This document shows, one piece after another, positions 1 through 4,787 of a stretch of 7,470 nucleotides of DNA. Within the stretch, counting starts at the first letter, position 1, and each line of letters opens with the position of its first letter. The stretch lies in contig DBQX01000033.1 in assembly GCA_002305415.1 (NCBI GenBank), positions 1 to 7,470 on the forward strand, written 5' to 3'. Made by a program: the position numbers and the translations under genes. Source of the stretch: Actinomycetales bacterium UBA1383. GTDB lineage: Bacteria > Actinomycetota > Actinomycetes > Actinomycetales > Actinomycetaceae. The notes beneath the pieces were generated by a model, which was not told where the DNA came from, did no database searches, and saw only the letters and a program-made list of their open reading frames with translations.

Positions 1-531
1 TTCACCCGGGGTGCCTTCTACAGCAACTTCTCCTCGAAGGACGACCTGTGCGTGGCGGTCCTGGACGCCCAGGCCGCGGAGAGCCTCGAGGCCACCCGCG
101 CGGCGATCGCCTCGCTCCCCGACCCCGCCACGCTCGGCGAGCTCACCACCGGGGAGCTGGTGGAACGGACGGTGGGCGTGTTCATGACCGCCCAGCGGGC
201 CGACCGGGTGTGGGTGCTCGGCTCCTCCGAGCTGCGCCTGTACGCCGCACGGTCGCCCGGGTTGCGAGAGGCCTACCGGGAGCGGTTCGAACGCACCACC
301 CGGGAGTTCGCCGCCCTCATCGAGGCAACCGCCGCCCAGCTGGGCTACGAGCTCGCCGTGCCCGCCCCGGACGCCATCGACGTCCTCCACGCGGTGTTCG
401 AGCACGGGGCGATCGGGGCGCTCATCGACGGTGGCGATGTCTCGTGGCAGGTGCGTGCCGCCCAACTCGGGGCGGTGCTGCGCTCGCTGCTCCGCCCGGC
501 TGCCCGCTCGGAGCCGGCGAGCCGGCCCTGA
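1..531 (+). CDS. TetR/AcrR-family transcriptional regulator, 3' part (5' end outside window)
   Basis: The frame is open from base 1 to a TGA at 529-531, giving 176 residues with no start in the window. The first residues read FTRGAFYSNFSSKDDL. This is the end of the TetR-type helix-turn-helix: the recognition helix with its usual G-(A/T)-(F/L)-Y-x-(H/N)-F core, then the K-(D/E)-(D/E)-L start of the next helix. The remaining ~155 residues are helical and variable, as expected for a ligand-binding and dimerisation domain; they include the stretches TLGELTTGELVERTVGVFM and EAYRERFERTTREFAALIEA. A complete protein of this family is about 190-220 residues, so probably only 25-40 N-terminal residues are missing. 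The GTG at position 52 would remove the DNA-binding helix and is not the real start. Ligand and target genes cannot be told from the sequence. The next gene starts 79 bp downstream on the same strand, but it appears to have its own promoter and ribosome binding site, so a regulatory link is only possible. Confidence 0.9.
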   Translation, partial: FTRGAFYSNFSSKDDLCVAVLDAQAAESLEATRAAIASLPDPATLGELTTGELVERTVGVFMTAQRADRVWVLGSSELRLYAARSPGLREAYRERFERTTREFAALIEATAAQLGYELAVPAPDAIDVLHAVFEHGAIGALIDGGDVSWQVRAAQLGAVLRSLLRPAARSEPASRP

Positions 532-574
532 GCGTGGCGCCGCGTCGGTCCGGGGATGAGTCTTCCCACGGGGC

Positions 575-580
575 TATCGT
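575..580 (+). promoter_or_regulatory. Candidate -10 element for the DUF3048 lipoprotein gene
   Basis: TATCGT fits the actinobacterial TANNNT -10 pattern. It lies 30 bp before the ATG at 611 in the 79-bp gap after the TetR stop codon. No convincing -35 hexamer is visible 16-19 bp upstream. This is a motif match only. Confidence 0.35.
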
Positions 581-598
581 GGGTGTGTCCGTCGCCGC

Positions 599-604
599 GG
601 AGGG
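599..604 (+). promoter_or_regulatory. Ribosome binding site of the DUF3048 gene
   Basis: GGAGGG is a strong Shine-Dalgarno sequence placed 6 nt before the ATG at 611. It fixes that start, which is also the one that gives a proper lipoprotein signal peptide. Confidence 0.75.
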
Positions 605-610
605 AGTCCG

Positions 611-1651
611 ATGAAGCGCGCGCTCACCGTCCTCGCCGCCCTGATGCTGCTCGCCGGCTGCGCCGGGACCGCGGGGCCCTCTCAGACCAGTGCGTCGCCC
701 ACCCCGACGCCCAGTCCCACGCCGGAGACCACCTCCCCCAGCCCGAGCCCCACTCCGCGCCCGACGCCGGAGCCCACGTGGCCACTCACCGGGCTGCCCG
801 CTCCCAGCCACGACGCCGGACCGGTGATCGGGGTGAAGGTGGAGAACTCCCTGGCTGCGCGCCCGCAGACCGGGCTCGAGGCTGCGGACGTCGTCTTCGT
901 GGAAATGGTCGAGGGGGGACAGACGCGGTACCACGCCCTGTACAACTCGGTGGTCCCGGCGGTGGTGGGTCCCGTGCGGTCGCTACGGCCCATGGACGCG
1001 GCCATCCTCGGGCAGTGGCGTGCCGCGCTCGTCTACTCCGGCGGCCAGCCGCAGTTCGAGCGCCGCGTCGCGAACGCCGGGATCCAGCTGATGTACGAGG
1101 CCAGCGAGTTCGGCTTCTTCCGCGACCGCACCCGCAGGTCACCCCACAACCTGTACGTCACGCTCCCCACCGCCGTCGGAGCGATCCTGCCTGGCCACGA
1201 CGCCTCGCCCACCCCCCTGTTCGGGTACTCCTCGATCCCGCCCATCGGGACGCCCGCGCGGGTGGTGCGGGCCATCTACCCGTCCGTCCGCTCCGGGTGG
1301 GAGTGGGACGAGGGAGCCGGTGCATGGCTCCGCTACGACGACGGCGTCCAGTCCCTCACCGCTGATGCCACCGCCCAGCTGCGGGCCACCAACGTCCTCG
1401 TCCTGCGGGTGGCGATCAGCGACACCGGCGCGAAGGACTCCGCGGGTGCCCCGGTGCCCGAGACGGTACTCACCGGCTCCGGCGAGCTCCGGCAGTTCAC
1501 CGCCGGCCGGATGGTGGAGGGGACGTGGACCAAGGGCGGGGACAACGACCCGTTCGTGTTCACCGACTCCGCCGGACTTCCCCTCCTCCTCCTGCCTGGG
1601 AGTACGTGGGTGGAGCTGCTGCCACTCGAGGGCACGCTCGAGGTGGAGTGA
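611..1651 (+). CDS. DUF3048 domain-containing lipoprotein (YerB-like)
   Basis: This 346-aa protein is predicted to be exported and anchored to the outer face of the membrane. The N-terminus MKRALTVLAALMLLAGC is a lipoprotein signal peptide (two basic residues, a hydrophobic core, lipobox LAGC) with lipidation expected on Cys17. Residues ~20-58 are a Pro/Ser/Thr-rich spacer of the kind that crosses the cell wall layer. Residues ~60-210 match the N-terminal DUF3048 domain, including VIGVKVENSLAARPQTGLE, VFVEMVEGGQTRYHALY and GPVRSLRPMD. Residues ~225-340 match the C-terminal DUF3048 domain, including the GSGELRQFTAGRMVEGTW stretch and a WVELLP ending. The family is typified by Bacillus subtilis YerB, a lipoprotein of unknown biochemical function, so no activity is claimed. 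The start is supported by the SD at 599-604. The gene is convergent with menB, from which it is separated by the repeat array and the insertion sequence. Confidence 0.88.
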   Translation: MKRALTVLAALMLLAGCAGTAGPSQTSASPTPTPSPTPETTSPSPSPTPRPTPEPTWPLTGLPAPSHDAGPVIGVKVENSLAARPQTGLEAADVVFVEMVEGGQTRYHALYNSVVPAVVGPVRSLRPMDAAILGQWRAALVYSGGQPQFERRVANAGIQLMYEASEFGFFRDRTRRSPHNLYVTLPTAVGAILPGHDASPTPLFGYSSIPPIGTPARVVRAIYPSVRSGWEWDEGAGAWLRYDDGVQSLTADATAQLRATNVLVLRVAISDTGAKDSAGAPVPETVLTGSGELRQFTAGRMVEGTWTKGGDNDPFVFTDSAGLPLLLLPGSTWVELLPLEGTLEVE

Positions 1652-1652
1652 C

Positions 1653-1707
1653 GGCGCGTCCCAGTGGCGCCCCGCGTGCGGTGTCAGGCCTGTTCTGCAG
1701 GAGGCCT
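1653..1707 (+). terminator. Weak candidate terminator hairpins after the DUF3048 gene
   Basis: Two short inverted repeats follow the stop codon. GGCGC (1653-1657) pairs with GCGCC (1667-1671) across a 9-nt loop. AGGCCT (1686-1691) pairs with AGGCCT (1702-1707) across a 10-nt loop. The second pair is also part of a 9-bp direct repeat, AGGCCTGTT, at 1686-1694 and 1702-1710. No run of T follows either hairpin, so intrinsic termination is uncertain. Rho-dependent ending or the downstream repeats could do the job instead. Confidence 0.3.
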
Positions 1708-1730
1708 GTTACGCCTCTCGTATCCGTGGT

Positions 1731-1855
1731 GTGAGGGAGGCTCCTTGCTGTGAGGGAGGGGGTCTGCGTGGGGGCCCAAGCGTGAGGGAGGCTCCTTGCT
1801 GTGAGGGAGGGGGTCTGCCCAGGGGCCGTGGCGTGAGGGAGGCTCCTTGCTGTGA
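1731..1855. repeat. 51-bp tandem repeat array, left part (2 full units and 23 bp of a third)
   Basis: Units lie at 1731-1781, 1782-1832 and 1833-1855 (first 23 bp only, cut by the insertion sequence). The first ~38 bases of each unit are the same. They start GTGAGGGAGGCTCC, carry a second GTGAGGGAGG at unit positions 20-29, and continue GGGTCTGC. The last 13-15 bases vary: unit 1 ends GTGGGGGCCCAAGC while unit 2 ends CCAGGGGCCGTGGC. About half the bases on the plus strand are G (26 of 51 in the main form). Unit positions 11-16 (CTCCTT) and 23-28 (AGGGAG) can pair around a 6-nt loop if G-U pairing is allowed. The array starts 79 bp after the DUF3048 stop codon. Its function is unknown. It could be a minisatellite, a bidirectional transcription end, or a dispersed genomic repeat family. 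Confidence 0.9.
1829..1855 (+). repeat. 27-bp direct repeat flanking the insertion sequence, left copy (probable target-site duplication)
   Basis: This stretch (TGGC plus the first 23 bases of the 51-bp unit) is identical to 3629-3655 immediately outside the right end of the IS. Taking out the IS and one copy restores an unbroken array of four 51-bp units. Long, variable-length target duplications are a known habit of IS1634 and IS1549 relatives. The setting inside a tandem array leaves a recombination origin possible. Confidence 0.7.
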
Positions 1856-1869
1856 CCTGAGTTGGCTCA
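1856..1869 (+). repeat. Left terminal inverted repeat of the IS
   Basis: CCTGAGTTGGCTCA is the exact reverse complement of 3615-3628. Just inside, both ends also share a TCGTTT motif at slightly different spacing (1874-1879 on the plus strand; complement near 3608-3613), which may be part of the transposase binding site. Confidence 0.9.
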
Positions 1870-1956
1870 CGTCTCGTTTTCCGGCAGGGTGGCAGGGCTG
1901 TGAGCTGCGGTGATGTGCCGGGATCGGGGTGTTTTCGCGCACTAAGGGGTGTGCTC

Positions 1957-1962
1957 TAGGGT
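1957..1962 (+). promoter_or_regulatory. Candidate -10 element of the transposase gene (leaderless start)
   Basis: TAGGGT fits the TANNNT -10 pattern and ends 6 nt before the GTG start at 1969. Transcription would then begin at or next to the start codon and give a leaderless mRNA, which is common in actinobacteria. No Shine-Dalgarno sequence is visible. The same 12 bases, GTGCTCTAGGGT, also precede menB at the same distance from its GTG. Confidence 0.5.
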
Positions 1963-1968
1963 CGCGGT

Positions 1969-3609
1969 GTGGCGTTCATCAGGCGGGTGCGCACCGCGTC
2001 GGGCGCGACGGCGGTCCAGATCGCGCAGTACGCCCGCGGGCGGCAACGGATCGTGAAGCACGTGGGTTCGGCGCACACCGAGGCCGAGCTCGGGGTGCTC
2101 ATGGAGCAGGCGCGGGCGCTGTTGGAGGACCCCTCCCAAGGGGTGTTCGAGCTGGGGGTGGAGCCGTCCCCGCGGGTGGTGGGTCTCGTCCCTCCGCCGA
2201 GCGTGCCGGGACTGTTCCCACCAGCGTCGGAGGGCACACCGGGGCCGGGTGGTCGTGATGGGGTCGGCCGGGTGGTGGGCACCGACTCACGGGTGCTGTT
2301 CGAAGCGTTGGCGGGGGTGTACGCCTCGCTCGGCTTCGATGCCCTGGGGGATGAGGTGTTCCGGGACTTGGTGATCGCCCGGGTCGTGGAACCGACCTCG
2401 CTGTTGGACGCCGGGCGGGTGCTCACCGATCTCGGGCGGGTCCCGGCGAGCTACGCCACGATGAAACGCACCTTGGGGCGGGCTGGGGTGGGGAAGTACC
2501 GTGACCAGCTCGCGACCCTGTGCTTCACCCACGCCCTGAACAGCGGGGATGTCTCCCTGTGTTTGTACGACGTGACCACGTTGTACTTCGAGGCCGAGAA
2601 GGAGGACGACCTCCGCAAGGTCGGGTATTCGAAGGAGAGGCGGGTCGACCCACAAATCGTCGTCGGGTTGCTGGTGGACCGCCGCGGCTTCCCCCTCGAG
2701 ATCGGGTGCTTCGAGGGCAACAAGGCCGAGACGAAGACGATCATCCCGATCATCAAGCAGTTCCACGCCCGCCACGGAATCGAGAACATGGTCGTGGTCG
2801 CCGACGCCGGGATGCTGTCCGCGACGAACCTGCGGGAGTTGGACGAGGCCGGGTTCTCCTTCATCGTCGGCTCCCGCCTCACCAAGGCACCGATCGACTT
2901 GGAGTCCCATTTCCGGTGGCACGGCGACGCCTTCACCGACGGGCAGGTCATCGACACCATCACTCCCAAGACCGGGCACCGCAGTGAGAACAGCCGGATG
3001 GTGCGCGCTGAGCCGGTGTGGGACCCCACGACCCATGCGGGGTCGTGGCGGGCGGTGTGGGTCTACTCCCGCAAGAGGGCCGCCCGGGACGGGCACACCC
3101 TCACCGCCCAGGAGAACCGGGCCCGCGCCGTCATCGCCGGGGAGAAAGCGACCCGAACCCCACGGTTCGTCACGGTCAGCAACGGGGCGCGGAGCCTGGA
3201 CGAGGCTGCCCTGGCACGGGCACACAAGCTCGTCGGCCTGAAGGGATACGTCACGAACATCCCCGCGACCCTCATGCCCGCCGGCGAGGTCATCTCCAAC
3301 TACCACGACCTGTGGCACGTGGAGCAATCCTTCCGCATGTCCAAGACCGACCTCGCTGCCCGGCCCATGTTCGTCAGGACCAAGGACGCGATCGACGCGC
3401 ACCTGACCATCGTGTTCACCGCGCTGGCCGTCTCCCGCACCGTGCAGGCGCGAACGGGGCTCGCGCTGCGCAACGTACTGAGACAACTCCGGCCGCTGCG
3501 CTCCGCGACCATCGCGATCAACGGCACCACCCAGACGTTCGCCCCCGCCATCCCCGCAGAGAAACAGACCATCCTCAACGCCATCCACGGCGCGAACCTC
3601 ACGCACTAA
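1969..3609 (+). CDS. IS1634-family transposase (DDE, IS4-like)
   Basis: This 546-aa protein would cut and rejoin the ends of its own insertion sequence. The N-terminus (MAFIRRVRTASGATAVQI, then a KHVGSAH motif near residue 30) is typical of actinobacterial IS1634/IS1549-type transposases. The DDE catalytic residues are visible: D201 in CLYDVTTLYFE, D279 in VVVADAGMLS, and E452 in the family signature YHDLWHVEQSFRMSKTDL. The long gap between the second D and the E is filled by the beta-rich insertion domain seen in IS4-like enzymes. The length fits the family (roughly 450-600 aa), and there is no frameshift or internal stop, so the enzyme may be active. GTG 1969 is chosen because it begins the conserved N-terminus and sits 6 nt after a TAGGGT -10 element. 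The stop TAA at 3607-3609 lies only 5 bp from the right inverted repeat. Confidence 0.93.
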   Translation: MAFIRRVRTASGATAVQIAQYARGRQRIVKHVGSAHTEAELGVLMEQARALLEDPSQGVFELGVEPSPRVVGLVPPPSVPGLFPPASEGTPGPGGRDGVGRVVGTDSRVLFEALAGVYASLGFDALGDEVFRDLVIARVVEPTSLLDAGRVLTDLGRVPASYATMKRTLGRAGVGKYRDQLATLCFTHALNSGDVSLCLYDVTTLYFEAEKEDDLRKVGYSKERRVDPQIVVGLLVDRRGFPLEIGCFEGNKAETKTIIPIIKQFHARHGIENMVVVADAGMLSATNLRELDEAGFSFIVGSRLTKAPIDLESHFRWHGDAFTDGQVIDTITPKTGHRSENSRMVRAEPVWDPTTHAGSWRAVWVYSRKRAARDGHTLTAQENRARAVIAGEKATRTPRFVTVSNGARSLDEAALARAHKLVGLKGYVTNIPATLMPAGEVISNYHDLWHVEQSFRMSKTDLAARPMFVRTKDAIDAHLTIVFTALAVSRTVQARTGLALRNVLRQLRPLRSATIAINGTTQTFAPAIPAEKQTILNAIHGANLTH

Positions 3610-3614
3610 ACGAA

Positions 3615-3628
3615 TGAGCCAACTCAGG
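3615..3628 (-). repeat. Right terminal inverted repeat of the IS
   Basis: TGAGCCAACTCAGG is the exact reverse complement of the left end (1856-1869). It starts 5 bp after the transposase stop codon. Confidence 0.9.
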
Positions 3629-3655
3629 TGGCGTGAGGGAGGCTCCTTGCTGTGA
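3629..3655 (+). repeat. 27-bp direct repeat flanking the insertion sequence, right copy
   Basis: This stretch is identical to 1829-1855. It consists of the last four bases of a 51-bp unit (TGGC) and the first 23 bases of the next, so the array is out of phase across the IS in exactly the way a 27-bp target duplication predicts. Confidence 0.7.
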
Positions 3656-3734
3656 GGGAGGGGGTCTGCCCAGGGGCCGTGGCGTGAGGGAGGCTCCCTG
3701 CTGTGAGGGAGGGGGTCTGCCCGGGGGGCCGTGC
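3633..3734. repeat. 51-bp tandem repeat array, right part (2 full units)
   Basis: Units lie at 3633-3683 and 3684-3734. The first is identical to the unit at 1782-1832. The second differs by T to C at unit position 15 and by a rearranged G-run tail (CCCGGGGGGCCGTGC). The T to C change turns the possible G-U pair into a G-C pair, giving a perfect 6-bp hairpin: CTCCCT (3694-3699), loop GCTGTG, AGGGAG (3706-3711). The array ends at the base before the menB stop codon (3735-3737), so menB has no other 3' spacer. Confidence 0.9.
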
Positions 3735-4676
3735 CTAGTAGTAGTACGGGAACCGCGACCAGTCCGGCGGCCTGCGCTCCACGAACGCGTCCCTGCCCTC
3801 CACCGCCTCGTCCGTCATGTACGCGAGCCTCGTGGCCTCGCCCGCGAAGACCTGCTGCCCGGCGAGCCCGTCGTCCGCGAGGTTGAACGCGAACTTCAGC
3901 ATCCGGATCGCCTGGGGGGACTTCGTCGCGATGATGCGGGCGTACTCGAGGGCGAGCTCCTCGATCTGGCCGTGATCCGCCACCTCGTTCACCACGCCCC
4001 ACCGCAGGGCGTCCTCGGCGGAGTACTCCCGCGCCAGGAAGAAGATCTCGCGGGCGCGCTTCTGCCCGATCTGGCGCGCAAGGAGCGCCGAGCCGTAGCC
4101 GGCGTCGAAGGAACCGACGTTGGCATCCGTCTGCATGAACCGGGCGTGCTGCCGGGAGGCGATCGACAGGTCGCAGACCACGTTCAGCGAGTGGCCTCCA
4201 CCCGCGGCCCAGCCGTTCACCACGCACACCACCACCTTGGGCATGGTGCGGATGAGCCGCTGCACCTCCAGGATGTGCAGCCGGCCCGCGCGCGCCGGGT
4301 CCACCTGTTCCCGTCGCCGCTCCGCGCCAGCGGTGGGATCGGCCCCCTCCACCTCGTAGCGGTAGCCGTCCCTGCCGCGGATCCGCTGGTCGCCACCCGA
4401 GCAGAACGCCCACACCCCGTCCCGGGGAGAGGGCCCGTTGCCGGTGAGGATCACGGTGCCCACGTCGGACGTCATCCGGGCGTGGTCGAGCGTGCGGTAC
4501 AGCTCGTCCACGGTGTGGGGCCGGAAGGCGTTGCGCACCTCCGGGCGGTCGAAGGCGATGCGGACGGCGGGCAGGTCCGTCCCGGCGTCGTCGACGGCGC
4601 GGTGGTACGTGATGTCCGTCAGGTCGAAGCCGGCAACGGGTCGCCAGCGGCGCGGGTCGAACGGATGGGTCTCCAC
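3735..4676 (-). CDS. menB: 1,4-dihydroxy-2-naphthoyl-CoA synthase
   Basis: MenB catalyses the Dieckmann-type ring closure of o-succinylbenzoyl-CoA to 1,4-dihydroxy-2-naphthoyl-CoA in the cytosol, forming the naphthoquinone ring of menaquinone. The 313-aa product is a crotonase-fold protein of the usual actinobacterial MenB length. Visible signatures are RPEVRNAFRP (residues ~44-53), the oxyanion and CoA-binding segment AFCSGGDQ (90-97), VNGWAAGGGHSLNVVCDL (153-170), and the MenB active-site loop QTDANVGSFDAGYGSA (182-197) with Ser189 and Asp191. Tyr286 in AYMTDEA is the likely catalytic Tyr from the neighbouring subunit. The aromatic C-terminus FPYYY is typical of the family. The GTG at 4674-4676 is the start: an in-frame TAG four codons upstream (4686-4688) rules out any extension. 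That TAG overlaps a TAGGGT -10 element, so the mRNA is probably leaderless. The gene is divergent from menF and convergent with the DUF3048 gene. Its stop codon touches the 51-bp repeat array. Confidence 0.95.
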   Translation of the reverse strand: METHPFDPRRWRPVAGFDLTDITYHRAVDDAGTDLPAVRIAFDRPEVRNAFRPHTVDELYRTLDHARMTSDVGTVILTGNGPSPRDGVWAFCSGGDQRIRGRDGYRYEVEGADPTAGAERRREQVDPARAGRLHILEVQRLIRTMPKVVVCVVNGWAAGGGHSLNVVCDLSIASRQHARFMQTDANVGSFDAGYGSALLARQIGQKRAREIFFLAREYSAEDALRWGVVNEVADHGQIEELALEYARIIATKSPQAIRMLKFAFNLADDGLAGQQVFAGEATRLAYMTDEAVEGRDAFVERRPPDWSRFPYYY

Positions 4677-4682
4677 AGCGCC

Positions 4683-4688
4683 ACCCTA
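4683..4688 (-). promoter_or_regulatory. Candidate -10 element of menB (leaderless start)
   Basis: On the minus strand the sequence reads GTGCTCTAGGGT, then six bases, then the GTG start. TAGGGT fits the TANNNT -10 pattern and its position puts the transcription start at or next to the start codon. No clear -35 or Shine-Dalgarno sequence is visible. Confidence 0.5.
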
Positions 4689-4773
4689 GAGCACCGTATG
4701 GACGCGCATCGCGCGGCAGCGCACGACTCCGCGGCGGTGGCCCTGCCACCCGGCGGGGCCACGCGCGGTCGGG

Positions 4774-4779
4774 TAATCT
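4774..4779 (+). promoter_or_regulatory. Candidate -10 element of the menFCD operon (near-leaderless start)
   Basis: TAATCT matches the TANNNT -10 pattern and ends 8 nt before the GTG at 4788, giving an mRNA with a leader of at most a base or two. Together with the menB element it makes 4677-4787 a compact divergent promoter region. No -35 consensus is evident. Confidence 0.5.
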
Positions 4780-4787
4780 GGACGACT

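Larger units (their letters stand above)
1856..3628 (+). mobile_element. Complete IS1634-family insertion sequence, 1773 bp
   Basis: The element is bounded by 14-bp perfect terminal inverted repeats: CCTGAGTTGGCTCA at 1856-1869 and its reverse complement at 3615-3628. The outer neighbours 1855 (A) and 3629 (T) would also pair, so each end could move by one base. The only gene inside is a full-length transposase on the plus strand (1969-3609). The left non-coding segment is 113 bp including the repeat, and the right one is 19 bp. The reading frame, all three catalytic acidic residues and both ends are intact, so the element may still be mobile or may have arrived recently. It sits inside a 51-bp tandem repeat array between convergent genes, where it disrupts no coding sequence. 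Its flanks are 27-bp perfect direct repeats. Confidence 0.9.

Noticed and set aside
1653..1710. Strong intrinsic terminator after the DUF3048 gene
   Set aside because: Stems are only 5-6 bp and no T-run follows, so it is listed only as a weak candidate.
1731..1855. G-quadruplex-forming sequence in the repeat unit
   Set aside because: The G-runs are rich, but I do not find four runs of three or more G with short loops inside one unit. Long loops would be needed, so this is not claimed.
1778..3706. A longer, 78-bp target duplication (27 + 51) around the IS
   Set aside because: The phase would also fit, but the longer stretch has mismatches (AAGC against TGGC, and T against C at unit position 15). 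The 27-bp version is perfect and simpler.
1731..3734. CRISPR array
   Set aside because: The tails between conserved parts are only 13-15 bp and partly shared between units, with no unique 28-40 bp spacers and no cas genes. The units are plain tandem repeats.
1731..3734. Protein-coding repeats (51 bp is 17 codons, giving open repeated peptides such as VREAPCCEGGGLPRGRG on the plus strand)
   Set aside because: There is no credible start and SD leading into a full gene, no link to a neighbouring frame, and the IS splits it. The variable tail includes changes that do not look selected for protein.
3633..4787. Upstream part of one very long open plus-strand frame (3633-5993, 786 codons) joining the repeats, the antisense of menB and menF
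   Set aside because: Only the part from 4788 matches isochorismate synthase. The upstream 385 codons are the antisense of menB plus repeats and show no recognisable domain. Long open shadow frames are expected at this G+C content.
4698..4787. ATG at 4698 as the menF start
   Set aside because: It lacks a Shine-Dalgarno sequence, adds a low-complexity stretch not typical of the family, and includes the likely TAATCT promoter element.
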